Below, one piece after another: positions 26,383 to 34,677 of a stretch of DNA of 64,000 nt; position 1 is the stretch's first letter; each line of letters starts with the position of its first letter. The translations under genes and the position numbers were made by a program. A model generated the notes under the pieces. The model ran no database searches and had not been told where the DNA came from. It worked only from the letters and a program-made list of their open reading frames with translations. The DNA lies in NCBI GenBank assembly GCA_963692465.1, contig OY829943.1, positions 496,001 through 560,000 on the forward strand, read 5' to 3'. The DNA comes from JAUZOB01 sp963692465. GTDB lineage: Bacteria; Bacteroidota; Bacteroidia; Bacteroidales; Prolixibacteraceae.

Positions 26383-27180
26383 CTATTGAGGTCCACATGG
26401 ATCACATCCATGTTGTATCTGCATGCAATTCGACTGCATAATAGTTGCCGAATTATGATTACCTACCTGATTAATTGTAGCATCATTCTTTACGCCTTTC
26501 TGACAAATATGAGCATAATTATCATCACCATTAATACTAACAGTTGCGTCATTTCCCGTACCGTCCTGACAAACTAAAACTTCGTTATCTTCACCTGTAA
26601 TCGGAGAAATATTTACGTCATTCCCTTCGCCCCAGGGATTCCAATTCATTTGACGAATAGTAATGTCATTATCTTCGCCAGCAATAGCTAAACCGTCCAC
26701 TTTATTTTTAAACCCATTTTGATGAATGGTAAGCTTATTGTCTTCCCCGGTAACAGATGTTTTCAATACTTTATTAAAGAAACCATCCTGATCGATTACA
26801 GCAACATTTTTATCATAATGTATGTAATTATTACCACCACTCAAAAGACCATAGGTAAGAGGAGCACTCATTGTAAGTTCGACCATATTCCCTATTCCAT
26901 CCTGAGTAACTGTGGCTTCCTGCCTATTCTGCCATGTTCCTGTTTGGGTGACTTCTGCATAGTTTGACCAACCACCCTGGTCAATTGTAGCTTCGGTTAC
27001 ATACACCGGACCGCCTGGCTGTCCATTTCCCACCAATGTGTTCCCATGTTCGACTCCTCCTGTTTGGTTGATGATAGCGGTATTACCCGTCAGCCAATTC
27101 CATTGCTGATTGTTTTCGTGTCCTTTTGCAAATGCACCCACGGTAAGTGCAACTAATGCGATTGTTAATAACTTTTTCAT
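26383..27180 (-). CDS. csgA: Curlin-like major fibre subunit (CsgA-type)
   Basis: A 265-residue exported protein from the ATG at 27180 (MKKLLTIALVALTVGAFAKG, signal peptide). A start at 27219 would add 13 non-hydrophobic residues. The mature chain consists of irregular repeats with the curlin Q-x-G-x-x-N pattern: VTQTGTWQN, VTQDGIGN, IDQDGFFN, IHQNGFKN, VCQDGTGN, ICQKGVKN and INQVGNHN. It is twice the length of E. coli CsgA (151). Two repeats carry Cys next to Gln, and the C-terminus SNCMQIQHGCDPCGPQ has three more, which is unusual for curlins. First gene of the operon. Confidence 0.85.
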   Translation of the reverse strand: MKKLLTIALVALTVGAFAKGHENNQQWNWLTGNTAIINQTGGVEHGNTLVGNGQPGGPVYVTEATIDQGGWSNYAEVTQTGTWQNRQEATVTQDGIGNMVELTMSAPLTYGLLSGGNNYIHYDKNVAVIDQDGFFNKVLKTSVTGEDNKLTIHQNGFKNKVDGLAIAGEDNDITIRQMNWNPWGEGNDVNISPITGEDNEVLVCQDGTGNDATVSINGDDNYAHICQKGVKNDATINQVGNHNSATIMQSNCMQIQHGCDPCGPQ

Positions 27181-27499
27181 GATAAATAGTTTTAAATTAG
27201 AAATTTGTTTGTTTTTCACTTTACTGTTGTGTTCTTACACACATTTTATATATGATGCCTTTCGGCTTGGTTCCCATTAGTTCATCGACAAATACATCAA
27301 TACTTTTTTTGATCTACTGAGGTAGAAGAACTGCCCTTCGAGTAAAAACTTCGAACGGGATAACATGACAATGGTTGATTTCTTCCAGGGAGACTGAGTC
27401 AGCCTTCTTCCTCTCCAAAACACTAAAGAGATTACCTGAATTTTATATGAAGGATTATTGTCCATAACAGATAGCTGTAACGTGATGTAATTTTCAAAT
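27181..27499 (-). promoter_or_regulatory. Long 5' leader of the curli operon
   Basis: About 310 nt separate the predicted start site from the csgA ATG, with no convincing ORF. A hairpin CCCTTCGAGT...ACTTCGAACGGG (about 27329-27357) is visible. The length suggests post-transcriptional control, as csgD and csgA leaders have in enterobacteria; inference. Confidence 0.4.
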
Positions 27500-27530
27500 C
27501 AAAGTTACCACAGCACTATCTGCTATTCAA
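27500..27530 (-). promoter_or_regulatory. Promoter of the curli operon
   Basis: On the minus strand, TTG (27528-27530) is followed after 20 bp by TAACTTTG (27507-27500), a good match to the Bacteroidetes -33/-7 pattern, between the regulator gene and csgA. Confidence 0.6.
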
Positions 27531-27601
27531 TTAGTATTTTTACGGTAAATCGTGGGGAGCAAAAAAAGGAGTAATAACACTTAGAGTAAAAACGTAACCT
27601 T

Positions 27602-28684
27602 TTATAAAGTGACTAAACAATTCCGGACAGCATAAATTACTAACTCAACAACGCATTTCGCCCCTGCCTTTTCCATTAAGTTTGCCCGGTGTTTCTCAAC
27701 CGTTCGGTCAGAAATATTCAGTTTATCGGCTATTTGTTTTATAGATAATCCCTGACAAGAAAGTTCTAACACTTCCATTTCCCGATTTGAAAAAGAATTT
27801 ACTAACGTTTCGTTACGCTCCTTTTTCCCAGAAGAAAAAGCAATTTGTAATCGTTCAATTAATGTCGGACTTAACTTAACTTCTTCCTTTTTTAAAAAAT
27901 CAACCAGATCATTTATACGAAGATCAGAGGATCCGGTATTTTTAGAAGAATGATCTATTCGAGGCAAAAACAAACAAATGATTATTCCACGTGAGAATAT
28001 CCCCGTGGAATTTATTCCATAAATTTTATAATTACATCGTTCTCCTTGCGAAGAAACAACATCCACATTTTGATTAAAATTATTTAAAATACCAACTTTG
28101 CATCTATAAAGACTTTCACGTAATTCATTCAGACAAGAAGCATCAACAATCATTTCCAAAGAAATGGCATTTCTGCAGTCCTCGTTCATTTTAAGCATTT
28201 GGAAGAAGGCATTGTTCGCACGATAAATTTTATCCCCATTTAAAAGGCACACCCCAATGGGAGCTATTCGGAAAATGTTTAAAATCCCCTTTGTCCGTTC
28301 TTTTTTTATTCGTTTATATTTTTCAATACGGATTCGAATAGATGAAATAAGATCTTTTTCTGAAAATGGTTTTATCAGATAATCATCTACCCCCATCTCC
28401 ATGCCTAAGCGAATATCTTTTAAGTTCGATTCGCCGGTTAGAAAAACAAAAGGAATGGAATAAGTAAGCGAACTTTCTTTAAGTATGTTGAATACCATGT
28501 AACCATCAATCGGTTCCATCCGGATATCACACAAAATCAAATCAGGCAATAATTCAAATACTTTTTGAATTCCGACAGATCCTCCGAGTGCAGTCTCTGT
28601 TCGATATCCATGCATCGATAATATCTTTTGAGTGATTTTTATACTTATCGGATCATCATCAATAATTAATACTAAATTATCCAT
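27602..28684 (-). CDS. Response regulator with receiver, PAS-like and LuxR domains
   Basis: A 360-residue transcription factor. The receiver domain (1-120) has acidic pocket residues Asp9-11, phospho-acceptor Asp53 in LCDIRMEP, Thr83 and Lys105 in LIKPFSEKD. A PAS-like middle (about 130-245, APIGVCLLNGDKIYRANNAF) and a C-terminal LuxR helix-turn-helix (FSNREMEVLELSCQGLSIKQ ... ISDRTVEKHRANLMEKAGAK) follow. It ends 70 bp before the curli promoter on the same strand. A LuxR-type output next to csg genes parallels CsgD, so it is the likely local curli regulator. No partner histidine kinase is adjacent. Confidence 0.88.
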   Translation of the reverse strand: MDNLVLIIDDDPISIKITQKILSMHGYRTETALGGSVGIQKVFELLPDLILCDIRMEPIDGYMVFNILKESSLTYSIPFVFLTGESNLKDIRLGMEMGVDDYLIKPFSEKDLISSIRIRIEKYKRIKKERTKGILNIFRIAPIGVCLLNGDKIYRANNAFFQMLKMNEDCRNAISLEMIVDASCLNELRESLYRCKVGILNNFNQNVDVVSSQGERCNYKIYGINSTGIFSRGIIICLFLPRIDHSSKNTGSSDLRINDLVDFLKKEEVKLSPTLIERLQIAFSSGKKERNETLVNSFSNREMEVLELSCQGLSIKQIADKLNISDRTVEKHRANLMEKAGAKCVVELVIYAVRNCLVTL

Positions 28685-29160
28685 AGATGTTTTTTTATGG
28701 GGATTTAAAATTTCACTATTATCTTACCCGAACACACCATTTATAAAGATTAAATCTTTAAAGAACGTTCCTGTAAACACACTGAAAATCAGACCTCATT
28801 AACAATCTATTTTAACGGAGAGAACTCGTTTTCTCTATTCGTTTTCCTTCTAATAAAACCAATAACATAGTATCAAATTGTTCGTAGGGATTCACCCCCT
28901 GTACATTTATTACGTAATAGACACTACAAAATGTTACTTGCAACCGAATATTTTTCATCAAAGGAACATGTTCGCTCATCCAACCAGAACCTCTGTTCAT
29001 CAAACACTTATAATGGGTAAAAACCGCATTTATCTTTCACAATGAACAAAGACAGGGCATTCAGCACCGTGTACTTGCACAAATACATCGTAGTGATTTT
29101 TTTCGAACAGTATCAGATTAAAGCCATGTTACTTCCCGGTTATTAGCCATCAGTACTCAC
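28685..29160. other. Intergenic region upstream of the curli regulator
   Basis: About 475 bases. A perfect palindrome AAAGATTAAATCTTT at 28745-28759 lies 60 bp before the regulator ATG and may be a protein-binding site. A 63-codon open frame at 28812-29003 (minus) has no recognisable feature and I do not call it. Nothing else is evident. Confidence 0.4.
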
Positions 29161-29197
29161 AAAAAAGCCATCTCAAAAAATATATGAGATGGCTTTT
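29161..29197 (-). terminator. Intrinsic terminator of argS
   Basis: Stem AAAAGCCATCTCA / TGAGATGGCTTTT, loop of 9, followed by a T run on the minus strand, 40 bp after the argS stop. Confidence 0.88.
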
Positions 29198-29236
29198 ATC
29201 TACCGATGAATTAACCGGCATTTATATCGTGAAAGA

Positions 29237-31027
29237 TTACATCCTTTCGGGAACGGTAATTCCAAGTAGTCCCATACCCCGGTTAATCACTTCGCCCAAT
29301 ACACGGCAAAGCACTAAGCGGAAAGCTCGTATATCAGGATCGGTCTCACCCAAAATACTGAAATCATGATAGAACTGATTAAATTCTTTAACCAGATCAT
29401 AACAATAGTTGGCAACCAAAGCCGGACTATAAATATCAGCTGCTTCACCGACAATTTCGGGGAAGCGATTAATCAGCTTCAACAATTCGATTTCTTTAGC
29501 ATTGGGAGTTATAGCAGGAGACTCCTGAGGAATCGCAATTCCGTCGCTATCCGCCTTACGAAGTAACGAGCGAATCCGGGCATACGAATATTGAATAAAC
29601 GGTCCGGTATTTCCGTTAAAATCAATTGATTCCTGTGGATTAAACATCATGGTCTTCTTCGGGTCGACCTTAAGAATAAAATATTTCAATGCTCCTAGCG
29701 CAATAGTCTGATAAGTTTTTTTAGCCTCTTCCGGTGAATACCCATCCAGTTTGCCAAGCTCCTGAGAGGTTTGGCGTGCAACGGTAACCATTTCATCAAC
29801 CAAATCATCGGCATCAACAACCGTTCCTTCACGCGACTTCATCTTGCCATTCGGAAGTTCAACCATCCCATAAGAAAAATGATAGAGATCTTTCCCCCAT
29901 TTAAAACCTAAGCGATCAAGTAAAAGGGCCAGCACCTGGAAGTGATAAATTTGTTCATTGCCAACAACATAGATCATTTTATCAATCGAATAGTCTTTAA
30001 ACCGCAATTTAGCAGTTCCGATATCCTGAGTCATATAAACCGAAGTTCCGTCGCTACGCAGAAGAAGTTTCTCGTCCAGTCCGTCTTTAGTCAGGTCAGC
30101 CCAGACCGATCCATCTTCTCTCCGGTAAAAGAGTCCTTCTTCCAGTCCGCGAGTAACCTCATCTTTTCCAACGAGGTAAGTATCAGACTCATAATAAATC
30201 TTATCGAAGCTAACCCCGAGCATTTTATACGTTTCATCGAAACCTTTATAGACCCAACTATTCAATTTTTTCCAAAGAGCAATGGTGTCAGGATCACGGT
30301 CTTCCCACTTACGGAGCAACTCATGAGCAGCCTGCATCGAAGGAGAATTAGCTTCCGCCTCCTCTTTACTCATTCCTCCGGCGATCAATTCGGCAACCTC
30401 TTTTTTGTATTCTTTGTCAAAGCGCACGTAAAAATCGCCAATCAGATGATCTCCTTTTGTTCCGGTCGATTCGGGAGTCTTTCCTTCACCCCATTTAAGC
30501 CACGCATACATCGACTTACAGATATGGATTCCCCGGTCATTAACGATATTGGTTTTTACAACCCGGTAACCGTTCGCCTTCATAATTTCAGCAAGAGAAA
30601 AACCGAGCAGATTATTACGGATATGACCAAGATGCAACGGTTTATTCGTATTGGGCGAAGAATATTCAATCATCACCAGTTTCGAATCAGCGGTAACCGA
30701 TTTAAATCCGAAAGAAGGATTAACGGCTGCGTGATTTAACACCCCCACCCAATAACTTCCGTCGATAACCAGGTTAAGGAATCCCTTAACGACATTATAT
30801 TTTTGAATTTCTTGAATATGTTCTGTCAGATAGTCACCCAGTTGTGAAGCAGTCTGCTCCGGTCCTTTATGTGAAGCCCTCAGGAACGGAAAAACAACGA
30901 CGGTAATATCTCCTTCAAATTCTTTCCGGGTACTCTGAAGCTGAATCATTTCAGCTTTGGGTTCAAAACCATAAAGTTGACTAACGGCTTCAATGACTTT
31001 TTCTTTTATGATCTGCTCTATTCCCAT
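29237..31027 (-). CDS. argS: Arginyl-tRNA synthetase
   Basis: A 596-residue class I aminoacyl-tRNA synthetase. It has an N-terminal Arg-specific tRNA-recognition domain (about 1-85), the HIGH-type motif PLHLGHIRNNLLG, the editing-free catalytic core VYMTQDIGTAKLRF and VVGNEQIYHFQVLALLLDRL, and the KMSKS-like loop GKMKSREGTVV. A DALR anticodon-binding domain with PFIQYSYARIRSLLRKA and a C-terminal RLVLCRVLGEVINRGMGLLG follows. Full length for the family. Single gene with its own terminator. Confidence 0.97.
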   Translation of the reverse strand: MGIEQIIKEKVIEAVSQLYGFEPKAEMIQLQSTRKEFEGDITVVVFPFLRASHKGPEQTASQLGDYLTEHIQEIQKYNVVKGFLNLVIDGSYWVGVLNHAAVNPSFGFKSVTADSKLVMIEYSSPNTNKPLHLGHIRNNLLGFSLAEIMKANGYRVVKTNIVNDRGIHICKSMYAWLKWGEGKTPESTGTKGDHLIGDFYVRFDKEYKKEVAELIAGGMSKEEAEANSPSMQAAHELLRKWEDRDPDTIALWKKLNSWVYKGFDETYKMLGVSFDKIYYESDTYLVGKDEVTRGLEEGLFYRREDGSVWADLTKDGLDEKLLLRSDGTSVYMTQDIGTAKLRFKDYSIDKMIYVVGNEQIYHFQVLALLLDRLGFKWGKDLYHFSYGMVELPNGKMKSREGTVVDADDLVDEMVTVARQTSQELGKLDGYSPEEAKKTYQTIALGALKYFILKVDPKKTMMFNPQESIDFNGNTGPFIQYSYARIRSLLRKADSDGIAIPQESPAITPNAKEIELLKLINRFPEIVGEAADIYSPALVANYCYDLVKEFNQFYHDFSILGETDPDIRAFRLVLCRVLGEVINRGMGLLGITVPERM

Positions 31028-31160
31028 TCTTATCAGGTGCTTAGATTATTTAACAATCAGGGCGCAAAGATAACACAATCTGGTTTGTTGCCCAAAAAAA
31101 GCCCTTTAACCTTTGTAAGGAAACAACGATATCCTGATCCGACCTATTTCATGCCCCCCC

Positions 31161-31224
31161 CTTCGCTTACCGTTCACTTACCCTTCACTTACCCTTTCTT
31201 TACCCAAATGGTAAGTAAAGGGTA
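31161..31224. repeat. Four 11-12-bp direct repeats plus an inverted copy
   Basis: Units ending in CTTACC(C) occur head to tail: CTTCGCTTACC, GTTCACTTACCC, TTCACTTACCC, TTTCTTTACCC (31161-31205). Four bases later comes GGTAAGTAAAGGGTA (31210-31224), the near-perfect reverse complement of the last unit. The cluster lies between the divergent argS and DUF4403 genes. It could be a multi-site binding region or an unstable repeat. Confidence 0.6.
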
Positions 31225-31463
31225 GCCAAATTCTATTCAACCCGTAGATTGAACGATGAGAAATCTTGAATTCATCGTTGCCATCGGTATATTTACCGGG
31301 AAAGGGTCTGCTATAAATGAATACTTCAGAACACCTTTCATCTTTTTTTTAAATTGAGTACACCTAACTTTTCTTTAACGATCAACTAATAATCAGGTTT
31401 AAAATCACCCCAATAAAAATGAAGGAATAAATCTTTTCAGATGAATACTGCTGCTTTTTTACG

Positions 31464-31471
31464 TAATTTTG
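31464..31471 (+). promoter_or_regulatory. -7 promoter box of the DUF4403 gene
   Basis: TAATTTTG, matching TAnnTTTG, 22 bp before the ATG at 31493. The rest of the 31028-31463 gap holds the direct repeats described separately and otherwise no feature I can support. Confidence 0.45.
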
Positions 31472-31492
31472 ATTTTTAAAAAATAATAGAGC

Positions 31493-32890
31493 ATGAAAAG
31501 AATATTTCACACACTCAACATATTAGGATGCCTATCCCTTCTGGTCCTGTTCTCCTGCACAAAGAATAATCTAACAACAGAAAAGCCAGTTGAAAGTTAT
31601 GAGAGCACAAATATTCAGGCGCCCCCATCATTCATCAGTTTCCCTGCCGAAATAGACATCAAGAGTCTGGAGTCGGTTATTAATTCAAAATTACAGGGCG
31701 AGATTTACAGCAACGATAGCATCAACAAGAATCTGGCTCTCAAAATATGGAAAGCCGAAGATTTCTCGATCTATCTCACGGGGAACGAATTAACGTATCG
31801 GGTTCCGCTTAAAATATGGGCCAAAGCAAGATTAAGTTTACGGAAGTTCGGACTGAACATTTCTGACAGTAAAGAGATTAATGCTCAAATTGCCCTCAAC
31901 TTCACGACTAAATTGTGGCTTCAACCCGATTGGTCTTTTAAAACAATTACCAATTTTGAAAGCTTTGAATGGATTGAGAAACCCACGATTAATCTCGGAG
32001 GAATTAGTCTGTCGGTTACCTCTATGGCCGATGCAGTACTGAATAACAGCCGCAACAAAATCTCCGGTAGAATTGATTCGATCATTTCTCAAAGATATAC
32101 CCTAAAGAGCGCGATTGCTCCTCTCTGGAAGGTCTTACAACAACCGATAAAGTCGGCTAACAATGTGAATGTCTGGTTTCGGATTACCCCGCTTGAGGTC
32201 TATGCCCAACCACTTTTTGCTGAGAATGGAAAACTCAGGGAGAACATTGGAATTAAAGCCAATACCGAGGTATTTGTCGGGAAGCCTCCCCGTAATAATG
32301 ACATTCCTGATATTCCCAACATTCAATTTAAGGACACACTCAACGATCAATTTTCAATCAGTATGATGGCCAATGTTTCTTATCCTGAAGTCACCCGACT
32401 GGCAAAGAGTTATCTGGTCGATAAAACATTTTCATCAGGAACTCGTTCAGTAACAATTAAGGACTTAAATATCTATGGGAGTAAAAACAAACTGGTTGTT
32501 GAAGCTTCCGTAAAAGGGTCTTTAAACGGAAAGCTCTACTTTACGGGAGAACCATGGTACGATCCCAAAGATTCAATGTTGAAAGTCCGGAATTTTAATT
32601 TTGAAATACATACATTTAACGCATTAATTAAAACAGGAAGCTGGCTGATGCACCATAAGATTGTTGGCAAAATTCAGGAAAAGCTGAGTTATCCGATTGG
32701 TTCTAAAATCGAAGAATCCAAGAAATTAATTCAGACCATGTTCAACAATAAAAATTTGGGATATAATGTACATCTCAACGGACAGCTGAATGACTTATCG
32801 GTCGACAAGATTTACCTAACCAAAGAGCATATCGGAGCGCACGTACTGTTAATCGGTAAGATGAGTGTTAAAATGAACAACGATAATTAA
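31493..32890 (+). CDS. DUF4403 family lipoprotein
   Basis: A 465-residue lipoprotein, lipobox LFSC at Cys22. The chain is rich in alternating beta strands with the DUF4403 features: SFISFPAEIDIKSLESVINS at the start, VPLKIWAKARLSLRKFGLNI, and paired repeats of a lipid-binding-like (TULIP-type) fold. Members are predicted outer-membrane-associated proteins of unknown role, common in Bacteroidetes and some Proteobacteria. It is followed 13 bp later by a BamE-like lipoprotein, so the two may act together in the envelope; inference. Confidence 0.8.
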   Translation: MKRIFHTLNILGCLSLLVLFSCTKNNLTTEKPVESYESTNIQAPPSFISFPAEIDIKSLESVINSKLQGEIYSNDSINKNLALKIWKAEDFSIYLTGNELTYRVPLKIWAKARLSLRKFGLNISDSKEINAQIALNFTTKLWLQPDWSFKTITNFESFEWIEKPTINLGGISLSVTSMADAVLNNSRNKISGRIDSIISQRYTLKSAIAPLWKVLQQPIKSANNVNVWFRITPLEVYAQPLFAENGKLRENIGIKANTEVFVGKPPRNNDIPDIPNIQFKDTLNDQFSISMMANVSYPEVTRLAKSYLVDKTFSSGTRSVTIKDLNIYGSKNKLVVEASVKGSLNGKLYFTGEPWYDPKDSMLKVRNFNFEIHTFNALIKTGSWLMHHKIVGKIQEKLSYPIGSKIEESKKLIQTMFNNKNLGYNVHLNGQLNDLSVDKIYLTKEHIGAHVLLIGKMSVKMNNDN

Positions 32891-32902
32891 CAAGCTATTT
32901 TT

Positions 32903-33244
32903 ATGAAGAAAATATACGCCCTTCTTACCGTATTGATCTTGTTGACCGGAGTTATCTCCTGTAATCAACAAAAGATGCTGTTGAAGAGTCTGACGGGGAT
33001 GACCCGCGAACAGGTCATTGAACAACTCGGCGAACCTCAGGCTGTGAGGGATCTTGATAATGGGGAAAAGCTGATGATCTACGAGGCACGCAAGAAAATG
33101 CCAGCCGGAGACATTGCAACAGGGTACAACCGGATGGATGCGGTCCCGATTCCTGCTTATCAGAAGATTACGCGGACTACGGTGTATCTGGGAGCCGATG
33201 GTAAAGTGCTCGATGTCAAACGGGAAATTGATTATGCACGTTGA
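32903..33244 (+). CDS. SmpA/OmlA (BamE)-like small lipoprotein
   Basis: A 113-residue lipoprotein, lipobox VISC at Cys20. The motif SLTGMTREQVIEQLGEPQAV followed by a strand rich in DNGEKLMIYEARK is the SmpA/OmlA signature (helix then GxP turn then beta strands). BamE helps stabilise the outer-membrane BAM complex, but many Bacteroidetes paralogues have unknown roles. Probably co-transcribed with the DUF4403 gene. Confidence 0.75.
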   Translation: MKKIYALLTVLILLTGVISCNQQKMLLKSLTGMTREQVIEQLGEPQAVRDLDNGEKLMIYEARKKMPAGDIATGYNRMDAVPIPAYQKITRTTVYLGADGKVLDVKREIDYAR

Positions 33245-33280
33245 TTCTATAACTTTTTGAGAAAATGTGTCTGGAAAAAC

Positions 33281-33311
33281 TTTGAGGGAACGCTTTTATT
33301 CCATATTTTTG
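33281..33311 (+). promoter_or_regulatory. Promoter of the tRNA-Leu gene
   Basis: TTTG (33281-33284), 19 bp spacer, TATTTTTG (33304-33311): an excellent fit to the Bacteroidetes promoter consensus, 21 bp before the tRNA 5' end. Confidence 0.75.
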
Positions 33312-33332
33312 CCGGCACATAGAGAATGTAAT

Positions 33333-33416
33333 GCCCAGGTGGTGGAATTGGTAGACACGCTACTTTGAGGGGGTAGTGACCGTTAGGTCGTGTGAGTTCA
33401 AGTCTCGTCCTGGGTA
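33333..33416 (+). tRNA. tRNA-Leu (anticodon GAG)
   Basis: A class II tRNA with acceptor arms GCCCAGG / CCTGGGT, a D arm GGTGGAATTGGTAGACACG, anticodon arm CTACT-TTGAGGG-GGTAG with anticodon GAG, a long variable arm TGACCGTTAGGTCGT and T loop TTCAAGT. The first acceptor pair is G-U. CCA is not encoded. It reads CUC and CUU leucine codons. Confidence 0.94.
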
Positions 33417-33428
33417 CGCATAATAAAT

Positions 33429-33466
33429 AAAGCAGCTGTAAATTAAGTATTTACAGCTGCTTTTTA
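33429..33466 (+). terminator. Intrinsic terminator of tRNA-Leu
   Basis: Stem AAAGCAGCTGTAAAT / ATTTACAGCTGCTTT followed by T residues, 12 bp after the tRNA. Confidence 0.88.
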
Positions 33467-33650
33467 TTTGTACGTACACTACAGCGTATAGTAAAATGTT
33501 AAAAGAAATATTATAGCACTACTTTCCGAAAGAGAATAATCTAAGATTTAAGCGACCGATTGCGGACTTATTTATCGCGTCACAACTCACAGAACAAACA
33601 TTTTTGCTGTTAAAATAGATTAAGAAGATCAGAATCTGGATTGGGTAAAT

Positions 33651-33726
33651 TAGTTTGTAGGAGGCAAAAAATAATTTGCCTATCTCTGGTTATTATAATT
33701 TCTGTTGTTTAAGTTTGGTCTTGTTT
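33651..33726 (+). repeat. Direct repeat, copy 1 (tail of a potassium channel gene)
   Basis: About 76 bp nearly identical to 34514-34589 (roughly six differences). In register it encodes FVGGKK-stop, matching the FVEDKK-stop end of the channel fragment in copy 2, so this copy is the relic of a second channel gene end. The preceding ~180 bp after the tRNA terminator show no coding trace. Confidence 0.85.
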
Positions 33727-33799
33727 AGAATATCTAACAACTGGTAAAGCAATTAATATGAAATCAATTAAAGCTAAAGCTTCAAGCAGGATAATCACC

Positions 33800-34330
33800 A
33801 TGAAATATTTCATGTTTCTATTCTTGTTGTTTTTCTGTACCGCAACATTCGCACAAACAACTGATTCCATCGGAAATTTTCAACGGAATAATAAACAATT
33901 AATCTGGCAACACATATACAACACTCCAGTATCTGTTCAAAAATTTGCCTCCGCATTAAAAATTCGCACTTCAATTTCTGATGTTTCGTATCAAGATAAT
34001 CAGATCACGGCAAAACTAGAGAAGTACAAATTGAACTACCAAAAATACGGAGGCTCCTATATGAAAACCGCGATTTTTGGAGACTACATTTATTCCGCCG
34101 TCATTGTAATAGACATTAAAGAATCAAAATACCGGGTAACAATTAAAGATTTTAGCAGTCAGACCACGTCTGATAAAGTTGTAGAAACGACTTTACTTTC
34201 AGATGAGATTAGCCGAAATGACGGAACATTCAGGGACACTAAAACGGTACGGGCTGCTTTAGGTTATTTTGATCGTGATTTTCTTGAAATGTTCAAATAT
34301 TCCCCCGAAACCGGCTCCGACAACTGGTAG
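33800..34330 (+). CDS. Exported protein of unknown function (possibly DUF4468-like)
   Basis: A 176-residue protein from the ATG at 33800, which gives a clean signal peptide MKYFMFLFLLFFCTATFAQ. An in-frame ATG at 33758 would add 14 residues ahead of it. The mature part begins with QLIWQHIYNTPVSVQKFASA and continues as alternating strands, reminiscent of DUF4468 proteins with a TBP-like fold, but I am not certain. It sits between the two copies of the channel-end repeat, so it may have been part of the duplicated unit. Confidence 0.65.
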   Translation: MKYFMFLFLLFFCTATFAQTTDSIGNFQRNNKQLIWQHIYNTPVSVQKFASALKIRTSISDVSYQDNQITAKLEKYKLNYQKYGGSYMKTAIFGDYIYSAVIVIDIKESKYRVTIKDFSSQTTSDKVVETTLLSDEISRNDGTFRDTKTVRAALGYFDRDFLEMFKYSPETGSDNW

Positions 34331-34359
34331 CCCTGTAATGGCAAAATTAACTGAATTAA

Positions 34360-34536
34360 ACTGGGGATGCTATTTACTGGGCACTTACTACAGCAATGAC
34401 AGTCGGATATGGAGATAAGTATCCGGTAACTCCTGAGGGCAGAATAATCGCTGTTTTTTTGATGATAAACGGCGTAGCATTATTTGGAACTGTTACCGGG
34501 TTTGTAGCCAGTTGGTTTGTAGAAGACAAAAAATAA
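34360..34536 (+). pseudogene. Truncated potassium channel (pore and inner helix only)
   Basis: Reading from 34360 there are 58 open codons without a start codon; a stop lies directly before at 34357. They encode the pore-helix and filter segment DAIYWALTTAMTVGYGDKYP, then an inner helix AVFLMINGVALFGTVTGFVA and the end SWFVEDKK. The TVGYGD filter identifies an Ion_trans_2 type K+ channel. The voltage-sensor or first helices are absent, so this is the 3' remnant of a longer gene. Confidence 0.88.
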
Positions 34537-34589
34537 TTTGCTTATCTCTGGTTATTATAATTTCTGTTGTTTAAGTTTGGTATGGTTTA
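34514..34589 (+). repeat. Direct repeat, copy 2
   Basis: The second copy of the ~76-bp repeat, containing the last codons of the channel fragment and its 3' flank. See copy 1 at 33651-33726. Confidence 0.85.
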
Positions 34590-34677
34590 AAAAGTGACTC
34601 TAAACATAACGCCATGGAAACGGCGGAAACAATTTGCAAATTCTTTATACCTTTATAAGACTTTAAACATCTGTCAA

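Noticed and set aside
28812..29003. 63-codon minus-strand ORF upstream of the curli regulator
   Set aside because: No start context, no domain or repeat; composition is random-like. Kept only as a mention.
29942..30739. 265-codon plus-strand ORF opposite argS
   Set aside because: It lies entirely within argS, which is unmistakable; it is a shadow frame.
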